This document shows, piece after piece, positions 16,060 through 24,510 of a stretch of 36,468 nucleotides of DNA. The stretch comes from an uncultured Ruminococcus sp. GTDB lineage: Bacteria; Bacillota; Clostridia; Oscillospirales; Acutalibacteraceae. Numbering within the stretch: the first letter of the stretch is position 1; every line of letters starts with the position of its first letter. Both the position numbers and the translations under genes were made by a program. The stretch is from positions 1 through 36,468 of the forward strand of contig CACYWT010000010.1 in NCBI GenBank assembly GCA_902778175.1, in the 5' to 3' direction. The notes beneath the pieces were generated by a model that made no database searches, had not been told where the DNA came from, and saw nothing but the letters and a program-made list of their open reading frames with translations.

Positions 16060-17577
16060 TCATCTGCTCCTGCCGCCGCCGTGATGGCTGCTGCTGTGAC
16101 CGCCGCCTCCACCGCCGCCGTGACTGCCTCCGCTGCTGGATTCTATCTTGACCTTCGTCGTATATTCTCTTACGAAAACATCCTCGGAATTGTTAAGGCG
16201 TATACGATTCTTTGACGTATAGCCCGAGGCATTATAGCTCTCACGGAACTGATATTTATTCCTGACCCTTGAGCCAAAAGTGAAAAAGGCTATTACACCG
16301 ACAATGATCGAGATAATTATAAAAATAATGAAATGATTATAATAGATCGGCGATTCAAATATCCTGTCAAATTCGGTAAAATGATATTTTCCGGATTCTG
16401 CGACCTTATAGTGCAGACCGTTTACAATACCTGCGTTTTTATAAAAAACAAGGTCTTTCAGGAATATTTCAACAGCCTGCTTTACATTTGATTTGTAAAT
16501 CGTACTGCCGTTTGTGGGAAGGTAATCGTACATATGGTCGAACATACGTTCAATACGGTTATCGCTGCTGTCAAAATCATCAAGATCAGGATACCAGAAA
16601 TATGCATCGCGGTATGTGTCGATATAGTCATATGCAGAACCGGGACCGCCGCCCTCAAAATCAAGGTAGAGACCTATCGAATCATCTCCGTCCTTATTTC
16701 CGAACAGCTTTTCAAGAGAAACACCGACAAACTCCCTTGTGTCGGCTTTGTCACGATAATAGCCGCCGATATAGACCATAACGCCCATACCGATATTTTT
16801 TGAAGTATCCTCCACCATTTTAAATATCTCCTTGCGCATATTCTCGTCAAAGAGCTCAGCTTCATCATAAAAAAATGCTTTTTCGCTGCGGTAATCCTTA
16901 TTCTGTGCAAGTGCCTGATCCACGCTCATTTCCTTGTACACGCCCTTATGCGGAAGAAATGCTATATCAGGATTGTTGTTTCCCGACTCATCCTGTTCAG
17001 GATCAGGAAAGAATACATTATAGTTTTTTTCTACTTCATCTATGAAGTAGAATACAGCATCCCTGATATCCTCCTGATAAAGGTCTGAAGTCACAAGCCT
17101 TGAGCGGACATTATATGCAGTATTAAACTCATCAAGAATACCGATATTATATTCGGTACATAAGTCGCAAACTTCACTGTCACCATCAAGGTCAATGTAC
17201 AAGGCTATACACTGATTCCCTGACTCACTGAAAAGCTCCTCTTTCGCTTTATCGAGAAAATCATGGACTCCCGCATCATCGCGGATATATCCGCCGATAT
17301 AAACGAGGATAGCAGTATCTATGCTTTCTGCTTCTTCTTTTATCTTATTATAAATTTCCTTACGGATATTTTCATCAGCAAGGGATTCCGATTCATCTCT
17401 GAAATATGCCTTTTTGCTCTTATAATTGGGAGAAGTTTTGACTGCCGTAGCGACAGATACTTCACGGTATGTATTGGGATGAACCAGTTTTGCAGGAGTT
17501 TTAGCAAAAGCTGTAATTCCGGATAATACTGTCAATATGGCAAGCAGCAGCGGAAGGATCAGAAGTTTTCTTTTCAT
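16060..17577 (-). CDS. Membrane protein with two TPM-like domains and Gly/His-rich tail
   Basis: The 505-residue protein has a Sec signal (KRKLLILPLLLAILTVLSG...AFA, residues 1-25). It contains two homologous extracytoplasmic units, at about 38-131 and 214-307, sharing the layout Y-K/R-E-V/M-S-V, K-S-K/E-K-A-x-F, D-E-N-x-R-K-E-I, ILVYIGGY/VMVYIGGY and ALYIDL/GLYLDF. This resembles the TPM (YgcG/TLP18.3) fold, present here as a duplication. A transmembrane helix (413-434) and a cytoplasmic segment follow, ending in SSGGSHGGGGGGGHSSS-type low complexity, also seen in YgcG proteins. The start ATG overlaps the stop of the upstream zinc-ribbon gene (TGATG), so they are translationally coupled. TPM proteins are linked to membrane-protein turnover; the role here is unproven. 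Confidence 0.75.
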   Translation of the reverse strand: MKRKLLILPLLLAILTVLSGITAFAKTPAKLVHPNTYREVSVATAVKTSPNYKSKKAYFRDESESLADENIRKEIYNKIKEEAESIDTAILVYIGGYIRDDAGVHDFLDKAKEELFSESGNQCIALYIDLDGDSEVCDLCTEYNIGILDEFNTAYNVRSRLVTSDLYQEDIRDAVFYFIDEVEKNYNVFFPDPEQDESGNNNPDIAFLPHKGVYKEMSVDQALAQNKDYRSEKAFFYDEAELFDENMRKEIFKMVEDTSKNIGMGVMVYIGGYYRDKADTREFVGVSLEKLFGNKDGDDSIGLYLDFEGGGPGSAYDYIDTYRDAYFWYPDLDDFDSSDNRIERMFDHMYDYLPTNGSTIYKSNVKQAVEIFLKDLVFYKNAGIVNGLHYKVAESGKYHFTEFDRIFESPIYYNHFIIFIIISIIVGVIAFFTFGSRVRNKYQFRESYNASGYTSKNRIRLNNSEDVFVREYTTKVKIESSSGGSHGGGGGGGHSSSHHGGGRSR

Positions 17578-18674
17578 CAGAACAACCCTCCTATGAAATA
17601 TCCGAGAATGAGCGCTATAACAAAGAAAAGCAGACCCATTCCTATCTGACCGAAAACAAGCTTTTTCTTGTCTATCGGAAGTTCTCCGGAGATCTTGCCT
17701 GTCTGTCCGTTTATTGCATATTCCCAGAGCTTGCCCTTATAATCAAATGTCATGAACCATACGGGCAAAAGCATATAGTGCCAGCGCAGACTGCTCACTT
17801 TATTATCGTATTTCTTACCTGATACAGAGGAATAATGACAGGTAGCATCTACCTCCTTACAGCTGTTCCTGAACATTCTATCATAAATGCGGGGATACAT
17901 TTCTTCTTTTTCTACATCATATTTATCGGCATAGAATCCGCTGAGATATGCCATATTGAAATCCTTTGCCGCGGTATAATCGAAAGGCTCAATTGCTTCC
18001 ATCAGGGAATCCTCGATCTTTCTTGATCCGTCTCCGGGAACGCCGTCATATTCGATCGTCATATCGCGCACAATGTCATAAATTTTAGTATTGGTATAGC
18101 GGTAGCTTCCGCTCGACCATGATCTTACGACTTTACCCTGACCGGTAAAATGCATTTTATTTACCGCATCTGCCACCCAGAACGGAACATAAAGACCCGT
18201 CATTTTTTCGATCTGTTTTTTTGATTTCAGATCCTTCGGCACGAATAATTTTTTACCTGCCCAGTCATTGAAATATTCCTCTGCTTTTTCCCTGTCGAAT
18301 CCGAACGGAAGAACCTTTGACGGCTTGAACACGCCGTCCACTCTGCCTTTAAGGATAACGGGATTATGGCAGTAATAGCAGAAAGAAGCGGCGGTATTCA
18401 CATCTGCAACTATCTGCGCGCCGCAGCCCGGGCACTGATACAGGCGAGTATTCTCGGAAAACTCGTCCATATCTCTTTGCTGATCGTCTGTAGGTTCCTC
18501 TTCCTTCGGCATTTCATGTTTTTGCCTTTCGTATTCAAGAACCTGCTGAGCATAGTTCAGAACTTCGCTTTCGGTAAACGATCCGTTACAATACTCGCAG
18601 CAGAATTTCTGACTTTCGGGATCAAACTGCAGATTCGCGCCGCAATTAGGGCAGTCATAGGTTTTAGCGTCCAC
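17577..18674 (-). CDS. Tail-anchored protein with two zinc ribbons
   Basis: The 365-residue protein starts with GTG at 18674, preceded by GAGGTG. The first zinc ribbon is CPNC...CEYC (Cys 8, 11, 26, 29) and the second is CPGC...CYYC (Cys 81, 84, 99, 102), separated by an acidic linker. A mixed alpha/beta region follows (TGLYVPFWVADAV, GSYRYTNTKIYDIVRDM), then one C-terminal transmembrane helix (about 343-365). Database entries of this kind are labelled TFIIB-type zinc ribbon or, misleadingly, PriA-like; there is no helicase motif. It is the first gene of a two-gene operon with the TPM-repeat protein, suggesting that the cytoplasmic zinc-ribbon module and the external TPM module work together at the membrane. 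Confidence 0.8.
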   Translation of the reverse strand: MDAKTYDCPNCGANLQFDPESQKFCCEYCNGSFTESEVLNYAQQVLEYERQKHEMPKEEEPTDDQQRDMDEFSENTRLYQCPGCGAQIVADVNTAASFCYYCHNPVILKGRVDGVFKPSKVLPFGFDREKAEEYFNDWAGKKLFVPKDLKSKKQIEKMTGLYVPFWVADAVNKMHFTGQGKVVRSWSSGSYRYTNTKIYDIVRDMTIEYDGVPGDGSRKIEDSLMEAIEPFDYTAAKDFNMAYLSGFYADKYDVEKEEMYPRIYDRMFRNSCKEVDATCHYSSVSGKKYDNKVSSLRWHYMLLPVWFMTFDYKGKLWEYAINGQTGKISGELPIDKKKLVFGQIGMGLLFFVIALILGYFIGGLF

Positions 18675-18733
18675 AAAAACACCTCACTTTTATTATCATT
18701 TTCGTTATTCAAACCGAACAATACCATACTCCG

Positions 18734-18763
18734 ATTATACTATATTCCTATCCCCTATGTCAA
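18734..18763 (-). promoter_or_regulatory. Promoter for zinc-ribbon/TPM operon
   Basis: On the minus strand TTGACA (18758-18763), 18 bp, TATAAT (18734-18739), about 60 bp upstream of the GTG start. Confidence 0.75.
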
Positions 18764-18851
18764 CCTGCCCGCATCAGCAAGGACAGTTCCGGCACTGTTT
18801 CCGTTTGTATACACGCCCTTTGCCGACAGAGCAGCAGCTCCATACAAAAAA

Positions 18852-18890
18852 GTTCCTCCGGATCAGCAGTCAGGCTGTTCCGGAGGAAAC
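18852..18890 (-). terminator. Terminator after serCA
   Basis: Outer stem GTTCCTCCGG/CCGGAGGAAAC with an inner CAGC/GCTG stem. On the minus strand a run of five to six T follows (18846-18851). Confidence 0.88.
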
Positions 18891-18901
18891 TGAAAATCTG
18901 A

Positions 18902-20065
18902 TTATTTTATTACTCTTACGCGGATAACACCGTCAATAGCAGCGATCTTGTCTGCTGCTGCAGCATCAATATCATTTGCAGTATCAATGATGGTATATGC
19001 ATAATCCTTCTTTGATTTGCTGTCCATGCTTTCAATATTGTTGCCTGTTTCTGACAAAGCAGCGGTAACTGTTGTAAGAATAGCAGGAACATTCTTATGG
19101 ATAACGCAAACACGCTCCTTGCCTGCGCGGGCCATTGATACAGCAGGAAGTGTAACGGAATTCCTGATATTGCCGTTTTCAAGATAATCCTTGATCTCCT
19201 CGGCAGCCATTTCTGCACAGTTGTCCTCGGATTCAGGTGTGGACGCTCCGAGATGAGGAGTTACGATAACACCCTTCTTGTCAAGGATATCATCAGTTGC
19301 AAAGTCAGTAGTATAAGCTGCAACCTTGCCGCTCTCGATAGCTGCAAGCACATCAGCAGCAACCACGAGGTCTGCGCGTGAGTAGTTCATGATGCGCACG
19401 CCGTCTTTCATCTTGGCAATGTTTGCGGCATTGATAACGCCCTTTGTTTCGGGTGTGAGCGGAACATGAACAGTGATATAATCACTCTCTGCAAATATAT
19501 CGTCAAGAGTAACAACGTGTCTTACCTTATGTGAGATCCTCAGAGCATTGTCAACCGAAAGGAACGGATCGTATCCGATAACATTCATGCCGAGAGCTAC
19601 TGCAGCATTTGCAACAAGTATACCGATAGCGCCCAGTCCTACAACACCGAGGGTCTTGCCCTTCAGCTCGGGACCTACAAACTGGCTCTTGCCCTTCTCG
19701 ACCATCTTTCCTACAGCGTCGCCGTTGCCTTTAAGCGTCTTAGCCCACTCGATACCGCCTACAACATCACGGCTGCTGATGAGCATTGCAGTAAGAACAA
19801 GCTCTTTAACTGCATTTGCATTTGCACCGGGAGTATTGAATACAACAATACCCTTCTCTGCGCATTTGTCAAGCGGAATATTGTTTACGCCTGCGCCTGC
19901 TCTTGCGATAGCAAGAAGGCTTTCCGGCATTTCCATATCATGCATTGCTGCGCTGCGCACGAGGATAGCATCGGGATTCTGAACATCATCAGCTACAGCA
20001 TAGTTATCGCCAAGCTTTGAAAGACCTGCTGCCGAGATCTTATTCAGTGTCTGTATATTAAACAT
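18902..20065 (-). CDS. serA: D-3-phosphoglycerate dehydrogenase
   Basis: This enzyme oxidises 3-phosphoglycerate to 3-phosphohydroxypyruvate with NAD, the first step of serine synthesis. The start is placed at ATG 20065, six bases after AAAGGTG; a GTG at 20074 is also in frame. The 387-residue protein has the substrate region with VNNIPLDKCAEKGIVVFNTPGANANAV, the Rossmann motif GVVGLGAIG, NYSRADLVV in place of the usual NxARG, the catalytic His in TPHLGASTPES, and a C-terminal ACT domain (IHKNVPAILTTVTAALSETG) that may bind serine. The large regulatory insert of longer SerA proteins is absent. It lies 43 bp after serC in one operon; serB is not in the window. Confidence 0.94.
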   Translation of the reverse strand: MFNIQTLNKISAAGLSKLGDNYAVADDVQNPDAILVRSAAMHDMEMPESLLAIARAGAGVNNIPLDKCAEKGIVVFNTPGANANAVKELVLTAMLISSRDVVGGIEWAKTLKGNGDAVGKMVEKGKSQFVGPELKGKTLGVVGLGAIGILVANAAVALGMNVIGYDPFLSVDNALRISHKVRHVVTLDDIFAESDYITVHVPLTPETKGVINAANIAKMKDGVRIMNYSRADLVVAADVLAAIESGKVAAYTTDFATDDILDKKGVIVTPHLGASTPESEDNCAEMAAEEIKDYLENGNIRNSVTLPAVSMARAGKERVCVIHKNVPAILTTVTAALSETGNNIESMDSKSKKDYAYTIIDTANDIDAAAADKIAAIDGVIRVRVIK

Positions 20066-20108
20066 TTCAATCACCTTTTATATTTTATGTTTCTGATCCG
20101 TTATATGA

Positions 20109-21194
20109 TCATGAATTTCTTGCTTCAAATTCGCCCATGAACTTAACAAGCTTTTCTACACCCTCAACAGGCATAGCATTGTAGATAGACGCTCTCATGC
20201 CGCCTACTGATCTGTGACCCTTGATATTAACAAAGTCATTTTCCGCAGCTTCCTTGACGAATTTAGCATCAAGCTCCTCGTTGCCTGTGATGAACGGAAC
20301 ATTCATAAGAGATCTGTCCTCGGGAACTACCGTACCCTTGAAAAGCTTTGAGTTGTCGAGGAAGTTATAGAGGATAGAAGCCTTCTTCTCGTTGATCTTC
20401 TTCATATTTTCAAGACCGCCGATATCGTTCTTGATCCACTCAAGCACGAGCTTGGCAATATAGATCGTATAGCAGGGCGGAGTATTGAACATGGAACCGT
20501 TGTCTGCGTGTGTCTGGAAGTTGAGCATTGTGGGAGTGATATCCATAGCATGACCGATAAGATCATCACGGATAATAACGATCGTTACGCCTGCAGGAGC
20601 CATATTCTTCTGTGCGCCTGCATAGAGGATACCGAACTTTGATACGTCGATCGGCTCAGAAAGTATGCAGGAAGAAATATCCGCAACGAGCGGAACATCT
20701 CCTGTATCGGGGAGCTCATGATAAACTGTACCGTAAATAGTATTGTTCATGCAGATATAGAAATAGTCTGCATCTTTTGTGAAAGTATCGGGATCAAGCT
20801 TGGGGATATAAGAGAAAGTCTTATCCTTTGAAGACGCTACAACATTAGCCTGAATGTATCTTGCAGCCTCTTTCTGAGCCTTTGTAGCCCACTGACCTGT
20901 AAGAACATAATCAGCTTTTCCGCTGCCTGTGCCGAGGTTCATCGGGATAGCGGCAAACTGTGTTGACGCACCGCCCTGAAGGAACAGTACCTTATAGTTA
21001 TCGGGGATATTCATTACCTCACGGAGAAGAGCCTCCGCACCCTCGATGATCGTTCCGTATATCTTGCTGCGGTGTGACATTTCCATTACTGACTGACCGC
21101 TGCCCTCATAATCGAGCATTTCTGCGGCTGCTTTTTCCAGTACTGACTGCGGCAGCATAGAAGGACCTGCCGAAAAATTGTAAACTCTTTTCAT
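20109..21194 (-). CDS. serC: Phosphoserine aminotransferase
   Basis: This PLP enzyme converts 3-phosphohydroxypyruvate and glutamate to O-phosphoserine. The start is ATG 21194 (MKRVYNFSAGPSMLP), preceded by GGAGG; the upstream in-frame extension to 21248 lacks homology to the family. The 361-residue length is standard. Visible landmarks are the N-terminal FSAGPSMLP, phosphate-binding QGGAST, and the PLP lysine in YAGAQKNMAPAGV. The C-terminal GHRSVGGMRASIYNAMP is the substrate-binding end. It leads the serC-serA operon with a consensus-like promoter at 21265-21293. Confidence 0.96.
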   Translation of the reverse strand: MKRVYNFSAGPSMLPQSVLEKAAAEMLDYEGSGQSVMEMSHRSKIYGTIIEGAEALLREVMNIPDNYKVLFLQGGASTQFAAIPMNLGTGSGKADYVLTGQWATKAQKEAARYIQANVVASSKDKTFSYIPKLDPDTFTKDADYFYICMNNTIYGTVYHELPDTGDVPLVADISSCILSEPIDVSKFGILYAGAQKNMAPAGVTIVIIRDDLIGHAMDITPTMLNFQTHADNGSMFNTPPCYTIYIAKLVLEWIKNDIGGLENMKKINEKKASILYNFLDNSKLFKGTVVPEDRSLMNVPFITGNEELDAKFVKEAAENDFVNIKGHRSVGGMRASIYNAMPVEGVEKLVKFMGEFEARNS

Positions 21195-21264
21195 TTTTAT
21201 GCCTCCATTATACTTTTTGCATTCAAAACGGAATATTCCGCCCATCATGCAATGATACCATAAT

Positions 21265-21293
21265 ATTATAATTCATATTGCCTCATAAGTCAA
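21265..21293 (-). promoter_or_regulatory. Promoter for serC-serA
   Basis: On the minus strand TTGACT (21288-21293), 17 bp, TATAAT (21265-21270), 71 bp upstream of the serC ATG. No riboswitch-like fold was seen in the leader. Confidence 0.75.
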
Positions 21294-21333
21294 TTGTAAC
21301 CGTTAATTTTTTTAATATTTCCTGCAAAAAGAA

Positions 21334-21370
21334 AGTATGCCGCAGCACATTATCTGCGCCATGGCATACT
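21334..21370 (-). terminator. Terminator after TPR gene
   Basis: Outer stem AGTATGCC/GGCATACT with inner GCAG/CTGC. On the minus strand TTTCTTTTTG follows. It lies seven bases after the stop codon at 21377. Confidence 0.75.
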
Positions 21371-21376
21371 ATAGTA

Positions 21377-22240
21377 TCATACCTCGGGCTTTTGTGCCTT
21401 TTTACGGTAGATTTTGGCAAGATCGGGCTTATCCATATCTTCATAAAGAGCAGCAAGGTCGTCATACTGGGACGCAAGCTCCTCAATATATTCATAAGCG
21501 TCATCTCCTGCGAGCTTTTCATATATTTCCGCCGCTTTAAGATAATACTGTTCGGCATCCTCGAAATCCTTTACGCAGGAATATGCATATCCTATATCAT
21601 TATAAGCGGAAGCAATATCATCTTTATAGCCCCTGAGAATTTCCTCATTTGCACTGCTGTTTTCCTCAATAAGCTTATCATATATGCTGATGATCTTTTC
21701 GTAATGTTCGATCGCTGCAGTATAGTTTTCCTTACCGCTTTCAGCCTTTGCGATACAGTCATAGCAATAGGCTACATCTTCAGAATATTTCCTGTTCTTT
21801 TCCGAAAGCCTGCTATATATCTCAAGCGATTTTTCATATTGTTTCTGGGCTTCATCATAATTACTGCGGAAAAAGAACGTATCACCGATATTCCCGTATT
21901 CATCTGCAAGCAGCTCCATATGCTCGTCAGTGCCGTCCGAGGCAAGCTCGCTGTACAGCTCACAGGCAAGAGAAGCCATATCGTAAGCGCTGTCATATTT
22001 TTCAAGAGAGGCATTTATACTGCCGAGAGCGCTGCTGCACTCGGCAAAGCTGCTGCGATACTTGTCAGGCTCCTCCTTGTACAGTGCCGAAAGTATATCA
22101 TGAGCTCTTGTACATAGCTTTTCTGCGGCTTTCGGTTCATCATTTTCATTCAGTTCCTCAGCCTTGACAAGAAGCCGCTGTGCAAGCTCCGGGCTGTCCG
22201 GTTCTTCAAGCTCTTTTTTATATTTCAGAAACTCAAACAT
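21377..22240 (-). CDS. Tetratricopeptide-repeat protein
   Basis: The 287-residue acidic, all-helical cytoplasmic protein contains about five TPR units. The clearest are at DEYGNIGDTFFFRSNYDEAQ with KQYEKSLEIY, DVAYCYDCIAKAESGKENYT with AAIEHYEKIISIY, and ASAYNDIGYAYSCVKDFEDA with EQYYLKAAEIYEKL. There is no signal peptide, membrane segment or catalytic domain, so it is a protein-interaction scaffold with no identifiable partner. It is a single-gene unit with its own promoter and terminator, between serC and the trp operon. Confidence 0.88.
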   Translation of the reverse strand: MFEFLKYKKELEEPDSPELAQRLLVKAEELNENDEPKAAEKLCTRAHDILSALYKEEPDKYRSSFAECSSALGSINASLEKYDSAYDMASLACELYSELASDGTDEHMELLADEYGNIGDTFFFRSNYDEAQKQYEKSLEIYSRLSEKNRKYSEDVAYCYDCIAKAESGKENYTAAIEHYEKIISIYDKLIEENSSANEEILRGYKDDIASAYNDIGYAYSCVKDFEDAEQYYLKAAEIYEKLAGDDAYEYIEELASQYDDLAALYEDMDKPDLAKIYRKKAQKPEV

Positions 22241-22276
22241 ACGCTCACTTCCTGATTCAGAATCATTTTCACCTTT

Positions 22277-22305
22277 ATTTTATATTATGTTCGGTCCGAT
22301 GTCAA
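22277..22305 (-). promoter_or_regulatory. Promoter for TPR gene
   Basis: On the minus strand TTGACA (22300-22305), 17 bp, TAAAAT (22277-22282). Confidence 0.7.
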
Positions 22306-22328
22306 GAATAATGAGAGTATAAAACTCA

Positions 22329-22553
22329 TCATTTTGTATATTTCCCTTTCCTTGCGCCGAATGATTTAAAAAAACCGCTCAGCTTAATGCCGGTGACGAT
22401 ATTTTTCATATCACCGCAGCACGGACATTTGCCCGGATACATCATACCATACTGACAATCCGTATGCAGAAGATGGATCCCATATTCTTTATTTATACAC
22501 TGACGGCAGACATTTCCGCCGAATTGTTTTCTTATTTTTTTAATATTAATCAT
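22329..22553 (-). CDS. Small cysteine-rich protein, possible zinc binder
   Basis: The 74-residue basic protein has CRQC near residue 16, an isolated Cys, and CPCCG near residue 43, a spacing compatible with one or two zinc sites. The N-terminus (MINIKKIRKQFGGN) and tail are Lys/Arg-rich, which would suit nucleic-acid binding, but no family is recognised. The ribosome site (AGGCAGG) is only fair, and the next gene downstream begins within 90 bp. The organised Cys pairs favour a real gene over a chance frame. Confidence 0.5.
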   Translation of the reverse strand: MINIKKIRKQFGGNVCRQCINKEYGIHLLHTDCQYGMMYPGKCPCCGDMKNIVTGIKLSGFFKSFGARKGKYTK

Positions 22554-22703
22554 ACTGAATTACCTGCCTGATATTTTGTTTGAACTTTCTGAGTCATAGT
22601 ATATAACCAGTCAATATTATACACTGTTACGGATATTTTTTCAACGAGAACATGACTCACTGCAGTGATTCCGGGATTGTATGAATATTTTTGTTTTTAA
22701 GTA

Positions 22704-22732
22704 TTGACATAAAGGAAAAATGGTGCTAAAAT
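22704..22732 (+). promoter_or_regulatory. Promoter of the trp operon
   Basis: TTGACA (22704-22709), 17 bp, TAAAAT (22727-22732), with TG at 22724-22725 forming an extended -10 (TGCTAAAAT). Transcription should start near 22739, just before the T-box leader. Confidence 0.85.
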
Positions 22733-22749
22733 ACATTCAAATTCAATAC

Positions 22750-23026
22750 TAAACCGTTGAAGCGGAGATAACGGCAGTAATGACTTCACAGAGAGCCGGG
22801 GAGGCTGAGAGCCCGGTAAGAAACAAATTGTCAAATGGACCGCTGAGGGCGCAGTCAAACGGAGCTTTTCCGGAGTATTCTGCGACGCCGAAGGCAGGCG
22901 TAAACTGCCGGGGATATGCTGGTATCCCGCTAAGCGCACGGGTCAGACCGTGAATCAAGGTGGCACCGCGAATTTGCAAATTCGTCCTTGACATAGATCA
23001 TTTCTATGTCAGGGACTATTTTTTTA
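22750..23026 (+). promoter_or_regulatory. Tryptophan T-box riboswitch
   Basis: This leader senses uncharged tRNA-Trp and controls read-through into trpE. Stem I includes AGAGAG and GGCTGAGAG (AG bulge and distal loop). The specifier is UGG (22836-22838) in the standard context AA-UGG-ACC. The T-box bulge core AAGGTGGCACCGCG is at 22957-22970. The bulge reads UGGC, so its last base pairs with a G discriminator, as expected for tRNA-Trp. The typical GCGAA...TTCGTCC element follows, then the intrinsic terminator at 22985-23015. No leader peptide or TRAP-type repeats are present. Confidence 0.95.
22985..23015 (+). terminator. T-box attenuator terminator
   Basis: CCTTGACATAGA pairs with TCTATGTCAGGG (12 bp, one G-U), followed by a T run at 23019-23025. 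It is mutually exclusive with the antiterminator that contains the T-box core. Confidence 0.92.
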
Positions 23027-23043
23027 CCCGAGGAGGAAAAAAC

Positions 23044-24510
23044 ATGAAAATCAGACCGACTATCGAAGAGATCAGAGAGATCGCCGCAACAGGAAAATAT
23101 GACGTTGTCCCCGTTAGCTGTGAGCTGTTTTCCGATTTCATCACACCGATCGAGGCAATGAGGATTCTGAAAAATACATCAGATCACTGCTTTATGCTGG
23201 AATCGGCTCAGGCAGACGATAAATGGGGACGCTACACCTTCCTCGGACTGGAACCGAAAATGGAGATAACCTGCAGGGACGGCGATCTGAAAGCCGGAAA
23301 TACAAGGATCAGAACAGATGACCCCTCAGCCTTCCTCAGAAAACTGCTTTCGGATTACAAAAGTCCGCGTTTTGATTATCTTCCTCCCTTTACCGGAGGT
23401 CTTACAGGATATTTTTCATATGATTATCTTACATACAGCGAACCGAGCGTGAAATGCGACGCAGAAGATAACGAAGCCTTCAAGGACGTCGATCTTATGC
23501 TTTTCGACAAGCTTATCGCATTTGACAATGTCCGTCAGAAGCTTATTCTTATCGTCAATATGCGTCTTGAGGATATTGCGGCAAACTATGAAAATGCAGT
23601 AAATGAGCTTTCACGTCTTTCTGCTCTGCTCAGATTCGGCAGCAAGAAACAGGAAGCTCCCGGAAGGCTCCTCGGTGAGGTCACTCCCCTTTTCAGCAGG
23701 GAACAGTATTGTTCTATGGTGGAAAAAGCAAAGAATTATATCCGCGAGGGCGATATCTTCCAGATAGTTCTTTCAAACAGGCTCAGCGCACCCTTCGAGG
23801 GCAGCCTGCTCAATACCTACCGTGTTCTCAGAACGATCAATCCTTCGCCTTATATGTTCTATTTTTCAGGAACAGACGTCGAGGTGGCTGGCGCATCTCC
23901 CGAAACCCTTGTAAAGCTTGAGGACGGAGTGCTGCATACATTTCCGCTTGCAGGCACTCGTCCCAGAGGAAAAAACGACGAAGAGGACAAGGCGCTTGAA
24001 GCAGAACTGCTCGCGGACGAAAAAGAGCTTGCCGAACATAATATGCTTGTTGATCTCGGAAGAAATGATCTCGGAAAGATCAGCCGTTTCGGTACGGTAG
24101 AGGTCGAAAAGCTCCATTCGACAGAAAGATTCTCCCATGTAATGCATATCGGATCAACCGTAAGAGGTATTATTCGCGAGGACAAGGACGCTCTTGACGC
24201 AATAGAAGCCGTTCTTCCGGCAGGAACTCTTTCCGGTGCGCCGAAAATAAGAGCCTGCCAGCTTATCGGTGAACTTGAAAACAATAAAAGAGGTATCTAC
24301 GGCGGCGCGATAGGTTATATCGACTTTGCAGGAAATATGGATACCTGCATTGCAATACGCATCGCCTATAAGAAAAACGGAAAGGTATTCGTAAGATCCG
24401 GCGCAGGTATCGTTGCGGATTCCGACCCCGAAAAGGAATATCAGGAATGTATAAACAAAGCAAAAGCAGCAGTCAGAGCGCTTGAGCTTGCACAGGAGGC
24501 GGAATTATGA
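23044..24510 (+). CDS. trpE: Anthranilate synthase component I
   Basis: This subunit converts chorismate and ammonia (from TrpG) to anthranilate. The start is ATG 23044, seven bases after AGGAGG; the longer frame from 22960 would lie inside the T-box. The 488-residue protein has the N-terminal tryptophan-feedback motif as MLESA and the chorismate-binding domain with QIVLSNRLSAPF, ASPETLVKLEDG, FPLAGTRPRG, AEHNMLVDLGRNDLG, GTLSGAPKIRACQLI and GGAIGYIDFAGNMDT. It is therefore probably inhibited by tryptophan as well as regulated by the T-box. Its stop overlaps the trpG start by ATGA (24507-24510). Confidence 0.97.
   Translation: MKIRPTIEEIREIAATGKYDVVPVSCELFSDFITPIEAMRILKNTSDHCFMLESAQADDKWGRYTFLGLEPKMEITCRDGDLKAGNTRIRTDDPSAFLRKLLSDYKSPRFDYLPPFTGGLTGYFSYDYLTYSEPSVKCDAEDNEAFKDVDLMLFDKLIAFDNVRQKLILIVNMRLEDIAANYENAVNELSRLSALLRFGSKKQEAPGRLLGEVTPLFSREQYCSMVEKAKNYIREGDIFQIVLSNRLSAPFEGSLLNTYRVLRTINPSPYMFYFSGTDVEVAGASPETLVKLEDGVLHTFPLAGTRPRGKNDEEDKALEAELLADEKELAEHNMLVDLGRNDLGKISRFGTVEVEKLHSTERFSHVMHIGSTVRGIIREDKDALDAIEAVLPAGTLSGAPKIRACQLIGELENNKRGIYGGAIGYIDFAGNMDTCIAIRIAYKKNGKVFVRSGAGIVADSDPEKEYQECINKAKAAVRALELAQEAEL

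Noticed and set aside
16075-16140. Low-complexity CCG/CTG-rich stretch that looks like a trinucleotide repeat
   Set aside because: It encodes the Gly/Ser/His-rich tail of the TPM-repeat protein, a normal feature of YgcG-like proteins.
21278-22117. Plus-strand frame of about 280 codons rich in hydrophobic residues
   Set aside because: Antisense to the TPR gene; its apparent membrane segments arise from complementing acidic helices.
22697-22994. Minus-strand short frames opposite the trp leader
   Set aside because: They fall inside the T-box riboswitch, whose structure explains the sequence.
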